Source: Pisolithus tinctorius
Taxonomy: Eukaryota > Basidiomycota > Agaricomycetes > Boletales > Pisolithaceae
Assembly (NCBI GenBank): GCA_024663395.1
Contig: JANFAH010000009.1
Location: 1,054,001 to 1,118,000, forward strand
Length of the DNA stretch: 64,000 nucleotides
Reading direction: 5' to 3'
Shown: positions 31,788 to 42,386 of the stretch, piece after piece
How the letters are laid out: each line of letters starts with the position of its first letter
Numbering within the stretch: the stretch's first letter is position 1
Position numbers and translations under genes: made by a program
Notes under the pieces: generated by a model
What the model saw: only the letters and a program-made list of their open reading frames with translations
Database searches by the model: none
What the model was told of the DNA's origin: nothing

Positions 31788-33019
31788 CTTCCTTCAGCTT
31801 GATGGAAGGATCTACATGCCAGACTCAAATGATCTCTGCCTCAGGGTCTTGCGGCTTAAGCATGACCATCCCCTGTCTGGCCACTTTGGCCAAAACCAAA
31901 CCCTAGAACTCATCTGGCATGAGTATACCTGGCCCAGCCTCAGGACATTTGTCAAAGACTATGTCCGGTCTTGCATGGCCTGTGCTTGGGCTAAGGTTCC
32001 CTGCCACCAGCCTTATGGCCTCCTTAAGCAACTTCTGGTGCCAGAGAAACCATGGAATTCCATATCTATGGATTTCATCGAGCAACTCCCAGCCTCAACC
32101 AGCTTCATGGCCATCCTTGTAGTAGTTGACCGGCTTTCCAAGCAGGCCATATTCATCCCCACCCACAACACTATCACAGCCCCAGAACTCACCAAATTAT
32201 TTCTACTCCATGTCTTTTTGAAGCATGGAGTGCTGGCCCATGTAACCTCAGACCGAGGCTCAGAGTTCATCTCCCACTTCTTCTGGTCACTTGGTAAGGC
32301 CTTGGATATGCACTTACATTTCACCTTGGGTTACCACCCCAAAGGCGATGGCCAGACCGAGAGGACCAACCAGACCTTGGAACAATACCTCCGAGTGTAC
32401 TGCAACTACCAGCAGGACAATTGGGCTGACCTACTACCTTTGGCCGAGTTCGCTTACAATAATGTCCCTAGCACTACTACCAGTGTTTCCCCTTTCTTTG
32501 CTAATAAGGGCTACCATCCCAACATTTCAGTGTATCCAGAGTGTGACCTTACCTCCACTCAGGCTCGTGACTATGCAGTCGACTTAGACTCACTGCACCA
32601 ATACCTATGGGAAGAAATGACCTTAGCACAGCAGCGCTATCAAGGACCGGCTGATGCTAAATGCATGCTGGCTCTGGACTTCAAGGTCGCTGACCAGGTA
32701 TATGTCAAAGCCAAGTACTTCTGGTCTACTTGGCCTTCCAAGAAGCTCTCAGAAAAGAACCTTGGACCATACCCAGTCATAGACCAGGCTGGTACCCACT
32801 CATTCACACTGTGCCTGCCAGACTCAATGCGCACAGTGCATCTGGTCTTCCACATTTCCCAACTTGAGCCAGCCATCCATAATACCATTCTGAACCAGAC
32901 TCAACCACCACCCCCACCAGTTGAAGTCAATGGTGATCTAGAGTTCAAGGTAGCAGAAATCCTCGACTCTAAGGTCAACCAGCATTGCCAGTGTTGGCTT
33001 CAGTACTTAGTCCAGTGGA

Positions 33020-34893
33020 CCAGTGTGAGTCAAAGTGTGGAAAGGTGGTGAAAACCAACCAAAACCAACACAAAAGACAAATGATGTGCAAGTGGTGGTG
33101 TGCCTCCACAGAACCTGGACTGCAGAAAAATCCAAGAGGGGGAAATTTCAATAGCAGGTGCTCCTGGCACAAGTTGATGATGAGTTACACAGGAGAAGAC
33201 AAGTGAGTGTTGATTGGATGGGGGATGCTGAACAGAGAGAGGGTGTTCAGCTGAAAGGATCTCTGGAATGGTGGACTTTGACAAGACATGCTCCTGGCAC
33301 AAGTCAATGATGAGTTACACAGGAGTAGATGGATGACTAAGCAGGTGTGCTGACAAAGCACAGATGATACTTCAGATGAATGAATGAAGGTAGATAGACC
33401 CTTGATGGAGCCACAACTACCAAGGATGATGGATGGTGACAGATAGACTCTTCTGAATGAGCCTCAACTGTCAATGATGAGATATGCACTGAACTGGCTG
33501 CTGAGTGACTTCTGGTTCACTTCCTGATTGCTTGTTTTTTGGTAGCTAAGTACATGGGGGTTTATATACTGTGGGGGGAGCATAGCTTGTGACAAACAAG
33601 GCACAAACACTTGGTAAGTAATGAGTAAGGACTGAGTAATCATGATGAGTAAGTGAGAAATGAAAAGTAAGCAAGCAGAGAAGATTGGTAAGTATTTGCA
33701 ATAAACAAGTCAAGGATAGTCAAAACATCACAGAATGAGTCAAATGGAGTCAGAAACTGAGTAAGCACACTGATATCACATTAGGGGGTGGCGATGCAAG
33801 TTAGATCTTGGCAGAGACATCTCTAGATCCAAAGATGGCATGACAGATGGACAGTGTTTCCAAATAGGGAAGTATTAATTCCAGAATTGAAGGGCATGAG
33901 TCAGGCATCAAAGGGGGCTAGGGCATTGGGGGTCTGTGGAGCAATGGGAGCATATGCAATCGCATCTCCCACCCTTTTGTCCTCTCAGTGAAGTTAACAA
34001 AAACTTCATGAATGGGGTTCTGATGGAGGAGGAGGAGAAGGGGGGACATCTTCTGCTGGATCTTGCAGTAAGAAGGCAAGATGCATGTCATACTCATCAT
34101 GGATGTGATCAGGGAGGCTGGAGGACAGTAGATTATACTGCAGCTGTCACAATGCAGGAAGAATGATGGACGAGACTGGAATAAAGATGGTGCAGGGAGC
34201 AGGGAGGAATGATCCATATGCTTCATCAAGAGGGGAGACTGAAATGACCACATAAGACCTTTCTAACCAAGTGACAGACCTGAGGTGACCAAAGAATGTC
34301 CTTCTGGAAGTCATACTGACAAGGAGAACATGCTGACCAAGCTGCATGGGATGGGACAGGGCTGACAACGATGGGATGAACCAGGGGGCTTCAGGATGGA
34401 AGCTGGTGGGAATGCCTGGCAGATATACATAGCCATTGTCTCTGGCAAATGAGACAAGCAAGATGATCGATGAAGAGGCAGCCATGATTGATGGACTTAG
34501 CAAAATGAGTGTCTGATGGATGGAGTGCTGTAGAAATGTGTAGGGTGCAAGGATCCTCTCCAAATTTGGAAGGAAGAATCATGGAGCTGAGCACTTTAAG
34601 TGAGTGTGACAACCGAGTTGATATCTTTGGAAATGGCAGAGATATGATGAAAACTGGAATGCCATACATGGGCACTAAAAACCTTTTAATGCACACTTAA
34701 CTCGCTTCCTCTTTTCTCTTTAGCACTGATGACTTGTTCTTGTGTGAAGGATGACTGTTAATGTCCAACAGTCTTTCTACACATGAGGCCTTTAGTCTTC
34801 ATCTGCATGCATGGGCATTGTGCACAACTTGTTGATGAGTTAGGCAGAGTCAGCTGTAACCATGTCCACAACACCTTTGGTGTGTGACACCAG
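33020..34893. mobile_element. 1866-bp insertion of unknown type in D chromodomain
   Basis: 33024-34889, TGTGAGTCAAAG...TGTGTGACA, flanked by CCAG (33020-33023 and 34890-34893). The site reads CCGG in C. It has no recognisable protein gene. A segment of about 38 bp (GCTCCTGGCACAAGT...TACACAGGAG) occurs twice (near 33164 and 33291). A TTTATATACTG TATA-like stretch lies near 33559 and an AATAAA near 33702. TG...CA ends and a 4-bp duplication suggest a long solo LTR or a non-autonomous LTR element. Its family is not identified. Confidence 0.6.
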
Positions 34894-35199
34894 CTATGAG
34901 GGGACTGATGAAGAAACCACTTGGGTACTCACTACAGAGCTTGACAATGCTTCTGAACTCGTCCAAGAGTTTCACTCCAGCTATCCCGGTAAACCTGGCC
35001 CATATCAATGAGGACCAGTCTCAACTGGCCTCAGTTTCAGTTTCTGTTTTCCTATTGGTATCTAGTGTTCCTTTGCTCCTTTACTTACTTTGTTTTCTTT
35101 TTCTTGCTTATTTTCACTTACTATACAAGACCAAAACTGGACATCGGACACTGGACATGACATTCACAGGAGGAACAACAAGAGCACTATGCTACAATC

Positions 35200-36179
35200 C
35201 TACTTGGCCATACTCTCATCCTCCCCCTCAGACTCCTCCTCTTCATCCTTGCCATGGGTCCTCAACCACTCTGCTTCCTCACACAACTTGTCAGAGTCGA
35301 GCTTGGACAAGCCCAAGTCCGAAGGGGACACCACCATCCCAAAGCCATAGGACTCATCGAGCATTGCCTCGAGTGCATCAACAATCCTGCCAGAGTTTTC
35401 GGCCACAGCCTCATGGGCCTTGAAGAGGCCCACCAAATTGTTGGCAATGAGCCCCACAATGTCAATGAGCTGCTCGAGCTTTTCCTCTAAGCCCAAGTAA
35501 CGCTCAGCACCGGCCTCCCATGACCTACTCCCACCAGCCTTGGCTTCATCGAGGTCCAGGACCTTGACTGGCCTTGGGGCTGGCCTCAGCATCCTTTCCA
35601 TCTCCAGGCCACTGGCATTTACCTTTTGAGAGGTTGCAGTGCACACAGGCCACCCTCTTCTTGTTACCGTCTATGACGAACTTGCAGACAGTTTTGGCCT
35701 GGGCACAACAAGTACAGCTAGAGGGGTTGTCAAGGGATTACGCACAAGGTTGAAAAGATCACTCACCTGGGGTCCATCACCACCTTTTTTACCTCACCCC
35801 CAGCCTCACCACTGGTGCCACCAGCACCAGCCTCATCATCCTTGCTGGCCTCAGCCTTACACTTTCATTTGGCCTCCTTCTCCTCCTCAGTCCTGTGCCT
35901 CTCCTCTTCCTCATGTGCCCTTTGCTCCTTGGCCTCCCACACTATCCTCTTGGCCTCAACCCTCTCCCTCTCTGCCCTCTCAGCCTCAAGCTGCACCTGC
36001 TCTTCATGCCAGGCTTGTTCAGCCACCTTTCATCTTTTCCTTTCCTTTGACTTCACCTTCATCACTTCTTCCTCATCATCAGTATCATACCTGATGGTGT
36101 TGTCTGGTACCTGGGTCCAGTCAACGACGACTTGGCCTTTGTCATTGTCGGTCACAGCGATTGGCCTCAATTCAGACAT
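35200..36179 (-). pseudogene. Antisense zinc-cluster gene of element D, decayed
   Basis: Exon 1 is 36179-35767 and exon 2 starts at 35717, with a 49-nt GTGAGT...TCTAG intron in the same place and phase as in C. Exon 1 matches D0 (DYDTDDEEEV-like acidic patch, Lys/Glu-rich helix) but holds in-frame TGA codons. Exon 2 begins CTCCAQAKTVC, 12 residues, CVHCNLSKGKC, i.e. CX2CX6CX12CX2CX6C, ligands all intact. The frame is then shifted by one; the other frame continues (LEEKLEQLIDIVGLIANNLVGL..., acidic tail) to 35200. The C-terminal helix resembles that of C. The gene starts 121 bp from the 3' LTR. Confidence 0.75.
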
Positions 36180-36263
36180 GATGGATAGGATGAGAAGGAA
36201 GAGATGCAAAGGGCTTAGCAGGCCACAAGTATCAATTTTTCAAACTCAGCCTGCCACTCTCAC

Positions 36264-36298
36264 AGGGGTCTCATGGGTTTGACCCCTAAGAGGGGGAT
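36264..36298 (+). promoter_or_regulatory. Hairpin and polypurine tract of D
   Basis: AGGGGTC (36264-36270), loop TCATGGGTTT, GACCCCT (36281-36287), then AAGAGGGGGA before the LTR at 36301. Confidence 0.6.
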
Positions 36299-36300
36299 AC

Positions 36301-36828
36301 TGTCACAGTCATGCCTCAACCCTGGCCAGACTTGGCCTTGCACTCACTCAGTCTGGCCTTGGCCTCACCAACCCCATGTCCCCAGTTGGTCTAGTGCGGT
36401 AAGCACTGCTTTGCAGTGTGTCATTTCGGTTAAGTCCTGTCCCCGGTCCTGTCCCCAGTCCATCTGTCCTGGTCTCCATTACCTTAGTCACGTCTTACTA
36501 ATACTTGTCTTACCAATCACCTTAGCAATCCTTGTGAGACCGGCATTACTGGTCTCCATACTATAGTTGTTTCTAGTATATAAACTCATAGATACTCAGC
36601 CTGTACTCCTTAGTCTGAAATCAACTAAGTTTACTCCGATAACCCTGCCTCGGCCTTGGACTCAGACTGAGACCCATGTAAGGGAATAGCACTGTACTCT
36701 CAGTCGCTAAGTCCAAAACAGTCCAACCATCTGCATCCTCAACTTCACTCCTGATCCCAACCCCTCAGCTTCACACCCACTTTGGTCTCTGGTCCGGTCT
36801 CAACCCAGACAAACTCTCAAACTTGACA
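36301..36828 (+). repeat. 3' LTR of element D
   Basis: 528 bp, TGTCACAGTC...AACTTGACA. It retains the TATATAA and AGTCTGAAAT segments. It abuts the broken pol of E at 36829. Confidence 0.88.
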
Positions 36829-39713
36829 CTAAGGCATACCCACTCTCCCCCTCAGAATGAGAGTCTGCAGAAAAGTTCATAGAAGAAAACCTTTGAGAGG
36901 GAAAGATTTGCCCTTCAAAGTCTCCTCAAGCAGCACCCTTCTTTGTAGGAAAGAAAGATGGCTCCCTTCATTCCTGCCAAGACTACTGATATCTGAACAA
37001 AAACACAGTGAAGGATGCATATCCCCTTACCCTCATCTCAGATCTTGTTGATAAACTCAAGGGAGCATCTATTTTCATGAAGATGGATGTAAGATCAGGC
37101 TACAACAATGTCTGAGTCAAAGAAGGAGACCAGTGGAAAGCAGTGTTCATCACACACAAAGGTCTCTTCAAGCCAACTGTCATGTTCTTTGGGTTATGCA
37201 ACTCTCCTGCCACCTTCCAACATTTCATGAACAACTCCTTTCAAGACATGATCACCAAAGGATGGCTGGTCATCTACATGGATGACCTCCTTATCTTCTC
37301 CACTGACCCCAAAGAACATAAACAAAGAACCCATCATGTTCTTGAATGAATGAGGGAACTCTCACTCCCTCTAAAACTAGAGAAATGCCATTTTGATCTG
37401 ACTGAAGTGGAATACCTCAGAATGATCATCAAGGAAAACACCATCACCATGGACCCTGTCAAGGTCCAAGGCATTGCTGAATGGCCTGTTCCAAAAAAGG
37501 TCAAGGACATGTGATCCTTCCTAGGCTTTGCAAACTTCTACCAAAGATTTGTCCCATACTATTCAGACATCACCCAACCCCTAATTGACCTTACCAAGAA
37601 GACAACTACTTGGGAATGGTCAAAGAAATGCCAAACCACCTTTGAACTCCTGAAAAGGATTTTCATGGCACAACCAACCCTTCAAATGCCCAACACCTCT
37701 CAGCCATTCACAATAACCACTGACATGTCCAAATATGCAATGGGAGGCATTCTCCTCCAAGAAGATTCCAATGGCCAGTGGCAACCCTGTGCCTTCATCT
37801 CTCAGTTGTTCAACCCCACAGAGAGAAACTATGATATCTATGACAGAGAACTCTTAGGCATCATTAGAGGATTGAAATCCTGGAGACATTACCTCCATGG
37901 ATCACTGTTCCCAGTCAAGGTCTTCACCAACCACAAGAACTTGACCTATTTCAAAGCACCCCAGAATTTAAACCATTGCCAGGCTTGCTGGCTCCTCATC
38001 CTCACAGATTTTGATCTGCAACTTGAACACATCCCAGGCAAAGACCTGGCTGCACCTGATGCACTCTCCCACTGACCTGACCATGTTCCTGATGATGACA
38101 AAGACAACAAAGGAGTTACTCTCCTTCCACAGACTATGTTCATTAATCTCATAGACACAAACCTCACATAAATGCTTGCATCCTCCTCTGTGAAGGACCC
38201 TGTTGTCCAAATGGCACAAAGTGCCATTGAAAATGTCGATATGCCACTTCCATTCAAATCCCACCTTTCAGACTGGAAGTTTGATAATGGAGTTTTACTC
38301 TATAAAGACTGGGTTTATATTCCCAATGATCCTATCCTTCAACAAACCATTGTATCCAACCACCATGATCACCCCTCCACAGGACACCCCAGTGTCTTGA
38401 AAACCCAACAACTTGTCTCCTCTGAGTTTTGGTGGCCTGGACTCACTTCTTTCATCTGAAAATATGTTGAAGGCTGTGCTACATGCCAGCAAAATAAAGT
38501 AAATACCCACCTGATGACCCCACCCCTTACACCCATTCCCTTGACCTCAACCCACCCCTTCCAACAGATCTCTTGTGATCTGATTACTGATCTCCCCCTT
38601 TCTAAGGGTTACAATTCCCTTTTGGTCATGGTAGACCATGGGCTTATGAAGGGGGTAATTTTAACACCCACAAAGAAAACTTTCTCCACTGCTGGCATCA
38701 CAGCACTCTTTTTCAAAAAGGTCTACTCCTGCTTTGGGTCATATGACAAAATCATATCAGACCGAGGCCCTCAGTTCACCTCCACATTCACAAAAGAACT
38801 TGCTTCCCTCCTGGGATACTCCCTTGCCCTCTCAACAGCATATCACCCACAAACTGTCAGAGAAACAGAACATGTAAATCAAGAGGTTGAAACATACCTC
38901 CACATCTTCTGCCAGAATGACCCTGCCTTGTGGGTGGATAATCTCCCAATGGCTGAATTTGCACACAACCACTGTCCTCATTCTGTCACCCATCAATTGC
39001 CATTCTACCCCATGTATGGGTATGAACCAAAACCCCTTCCATCCCTGATTGTGGAAACCCACCTTCCCACTGCCAAGTCCAGACTCAAAGAACTCCATAA
39101 AGCTAGAGAAGAAGCCCTTGCAGCCCATGATCTAGCTTGGAAAACTATGAAAAACTGCTTGTCACAACCCTTCACCCCTTTCCAAAAAGGCAATAAGGTT
39201 TGGCTAGAAGCACAGAACTTAAAATGTTCCTACAAAAATAGAAAGATCACCCCAAAATGAGAAGGACCCTTTATCATCTCCAAAGTCCTATCTCCAATCA
39301 CCTACTGCTTCATGATCCCCACACAATGGAAGATCCATGATGTCTTCCATGCCTCCCTCTTATCACCCTATCACAAAAATGACATTCACAGACCAAACTT
39401 CCTGGCTCCACTGCCTGACCTGGTCAACAAGGAAGAGGAATACAAAGTTGAGGTAATAGTTGGCCATAAAAGGTCCAGCCATGAACATGCCTTTTTAATC
39501 AAATGGAAAGGTTACCCCTCATCCAAGAACTCATGGCAAAAAGAAACACACCTTGAACATGTGGATGATATGCTCTCCATGTATAAGAAACACTTCCCTA
39601 AAGACTTCCCCCTTCAGAAACCACCCACTCAACATTCTACTTGTACCATCAGAAACATCACTGTTGAAATGCCTCCTTGTTGTTATACCTACCCCCATGA
39701 ACCTTCTTGCTGA
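36829..39713 (+). pseudogene. Pol of chromovirus element E, 5'-truncated and decayed
   Basis: The sequence begins in the N-terminal part of the RT (KAYPLSPSE-like, [20 protein letters not shown]), exactly at the end of the D LTR. RT box VIYMDDLLIFS, RNase H (YDIYDRELLGIIRGLKSWRHYL), an integrase zinc domain (HHDHPSTGHPS...CATCQQ), an integrase core (IISDRGPQFTS; TAYHPQT...HVNQE) and a chromodomain (HAFLIKWKGYPSSKNSWQ, about 39490-39540) are seen. The stops seen are all TGA, most of them at positions expected to be Arg. Frame is kept, so decay was mainly by CpG transitions. Gag and protease are absent from the window. Confidence 0.88.
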
Positions 39714-39758
39714 CACACCCCCTTTGCTCATCATCAATGACAGCCTGCCAGCAATCAA

Positions 39759-40670
39759 ATGATCACCTCATGCTGCCTTTTCATCGCTGATCCTGCTGTC
39801 ATTGGCACCATCTACCATGAAGTTGACAAGAACTCCCCTCTTGACTTGGTATATCTCACCACCATCCAAGCTCTTCAGCTTGAAGAGTTGTCCTGCTATG
39901 TAAACTGACAAAACCCTCTCCTGTCCCCCACATGTACCATCTTGAATGAGATTGCACATGAGCAGGTCCCTCTGCTCCTTAGACTTTTTGATATCCTTGG
40001 AGGCACTGACCTCATCTACAATGTCCATCAGTACCCCACATTGATCACACCCCCTCCTCCTGGGTCTCAAAGACCCTTGACTGCTACTTCTCCCCCAGTT
40101 TCCTCCGTGTCATCCTCCCCTCCAGTGTTGTCACTGTCATCCTCCCAGTCCTCTCACTCTCTCAGAAGAGCTGACAGACCCCAGGCCTGCTGCCTGTCTG
40201 GCCCTAATCCCCAACCTTGTGAGTCCCATGACTCCCCATCTGAAGTTGACCCTGAGACCACCTTTGGTGTCTCCAGAGCAGAACTTGACTATACCCTGAA
40301 CATTGTCAAAAACCTCACCCAACTACCACCATCTCCTGTGCTGAATGCACTTACTGAGGCAAATCATCCTCTCACCCCATCTGACCCATGCTATCATCAA
40401 GCATGCTATGTTTGCTGCCATCTCAGGCATGTCCACATAAACTGTGGACTCTATGAATGCCCCCTTTGCCATGCCACTCGTCCTGGACATACCCAGGCCC
40501 AGTGCCCATCTATACACCCTCATTACCTGCTACAAGAAAGAATTGCCACCCCTGGGTTGGTAGATGATCATACCCTCATTGGGAGCAAGGATAATGATTT
40601 GTACAACAATGATTTTGACTTCAATGACTCCACCATTAGCAACATGACTGGAGAACCTTACAGAGAATAG
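39759..40670 (+). pseudogene. Sense-strand third ORF of element E with two zinc knuckles
   Basis: ATG at 39759, one TGA at 39906-39908, then open to TAG at 40668. It lies between pol and the 3' LTR, on the same strand as pol. Near the C-terminus is a knuckle CX2CX4HX4C (CYVCCHLRHVHINC), and seven residues later CX2CX6HX4C (CPLCHATRPGHTQAQC). The rest is low in known motifs, with a Ser/Pro-rich middle. It may bind nucleic acid. Its position resembles that of the antisense genes in A, C and D, but strand and finger type differ. Confidence 0.6.
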
Positions 40671-40704
40671 TTGAAGTCAGGGACTTCAATGCTAAGAAAG
40701 GGGG
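40671..40704 (+). promoter_or_regulatory. Hairpin and polypurine tract of element E
   Basis: TTGAAGTC (40671-40678), loop AGG, GACTTCAA (40682-40689), an 8-bp stem, then AAGAAAGGGGG (40694-40704). The 3' LTR is expected just after. Confidence 0.55.
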
Positions 40705-42386
40705 TAATATTACATTTCACCCCTGTTTTCCCTTTTCACTGTACAGTTACCATGTGTCTGATCCAATGGACTACTTTTCCTTTTTGAGCTGTCTTCCCTC
40801 TGATCCAATGGTTCACTATTTCCACCACTAGCAATACTCACTCTTTACATGCTTAGGACATGTGTTGCTGTTGCTCAATTATATGCAGTTGTCCTCAGAA
40901 CTTCACCCTCAGTGTCCCTTACCAGGACCACTCTTACTGGCATTGACCAAATCCTTCATCATTTACAAAGGTTGCTGTAGCTGTTGCTCAGTAGAAACCC
41001 ATTGTCTGCATTTGAGCTCTCCCTATGTCTTGACTTCAGTTGAGCATAACACCACCTCCATTCTCTCTTTCATTTCTGAATTGATCCACTACTTCTATAT
41101 ACTTGGTTTGCTTTGCTAGAACATGCAATTTGCATAGTACAGTATCTTCACATTTGTAAAGCAAGTTCAACCACCCATAATTGTGACTATAATTTCCAAC
41201 TGACATCCTTACATCACAGACTTGAAACATTGTATTGCCATGTGACATCAGTCCTGAGGAACCATCTGACCCCTCCTATAAACATTAGCATACCTACTAG
41301 AATCACTGCCATTTCAAGACTTTCTAATATTCATTGTCAAACATCAAACTACCCATTATCAATTAATCTCTTTCATTATCAACATCAGCAACACCTCTTA
41401 AGTCTTCCATCAAATGATTGCTGACAAAGCAACACACAAGCTGCATCCTGGATTGCCCAGAGGGCCAGTGTATATATACTTGTAGGTTTTTCAACTTGAT
41501 CATCACTCAGGATCAAGAACTGTATGGCAAGAACATTGGATCCATCCTACTGCCTCTCCCCAGCATGTACACAGAATCACCAGCTACTGTCTCTTCTGCC
41601 CCTTGCATGCTGCCTACTCCTGGAAATCACAGCACATCTTGTATAGCCCAGCCATCCATCATTAGGCAATCCTCCATGACCAATGCATCACCACAACCTG
41701 CCTGCAGTCATCACTTGGAGGGTTTGCATGCCAAGGACAGTAATGAGGATCTGCTGAGCAAGAATTTCTAGTATTAACAGGCCATTATCTATGCTTTACC
41801 ATTTCTATGTTAACCTATGCATTGATTTATGTATACATGCAAGCTATGCATTTTTTATGTGCAGGGTGAATGAGCATACTGTGATTGGGTGAAATCAGGA
41901 GCACAACAGGCAGCCCAAATTGACAGCTCCAGAAATTGTGTCAGCCTCATATAACATTTGGAGCAGGCACATCTGTCATCAATATCTGTCAAACACAATC
42001 TGTACATCAAAGTGTCTGGTCACAATTTTCTAGGTGTCAGGCTCATGTCACTGTCAATGCAATCCTGATTGTGTCTACAGGGTGGCCATGTAATACACCG
42101 AATGTCAGAGCCTCGGGTTTCCTATTATGGAAGCCACACTCCGGAGCCGCCACACTCTGGACTGGTGCTAACTCTTTGCCAACTCTCTGTCACGCTCTGT
42201 CACATCACGTGATATGCTGTTTGAGCCCTACCTTACATAAATTTGAACATCCCTATTTGACTTGTTGATGCACCCCAACTGTTGGCGCGTGTGGTCAGTG
42301 TAACTTGCTAATCGAAGACGTGGATTTCACATGTGGGCCCATCCTTCCCCAGGTCCTACATGGACTACTCTACGAGGTGGGTCGCC
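40705..42386 (+). other. Probable 3' LTR of E, then upstream region of the SET gene
   Basis: No gene is seen. AT-rich, CpG-poor sequence like the rest of E continues to about 42,080, and CpG reappears from about 42,095 on. The E 3' LTR should start near 40,706, but with no 5' copy its right end cannot be set. The last 300 bp are the leader of the SET-domain gene. Confidence 0.45.

Larger units (their letters stand above)
28418..35011 (+). pseudogene. Pol of element D with TGA stops and two insertions
   Basis: The order is as in C: protease (TLVDSGSTHCF), RT ([11 protein letters not shown]), RNase H, integrase and a chromodomain. TGA stops at 28660, 29512, 29779, 30520 and 30652 are all in one frame. 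Four of the five stand where C has an Arg CGN codon. Integrase resumes after the lone LTR (31784 on: LDGRIYMPDSNDL, HDHPLSGHFGQ, VTSDRGSEFIS) and runs to the chromodomain at 33023. The end of the chromodomain resumes at 34890 and the gene stops at 35011. Before the insertions it was a full-length chromovirus pol. Confidence 0.9.
26489..36828 (+). mobile_element. Chromovirus element D, decayed, with two inserts
   Basis: Ty3/gypsy element of the C lineage, with LTRs at 26489-27017 and 36301-36828. It has gag, a pol carrying several TGA stops, and an opposite-strand zinc-cluster gene. A lone A/B-type LTR (30780-31783) and an 1866-bp insert (33024-34889) interrupt pol. Its 5' LTR is shared with the tail of another copy (D0, 25998-26488), so the two form a tandem array. 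Compared with C, CpG is nearly gone. Confidence 0.9.

Noticed and set aside
33160..33330. Direct repeats near 33,164 and 33,291 as a CRISPR array
   Set aside because: Only two units, irregular spacing, and a eukaryotic genome.
39759..40670. Third ORF of E as an env-like gene
   Set aside because: No signal peptide or membrane segment; two zinc knuckles instead point to nucleic-acid binding.
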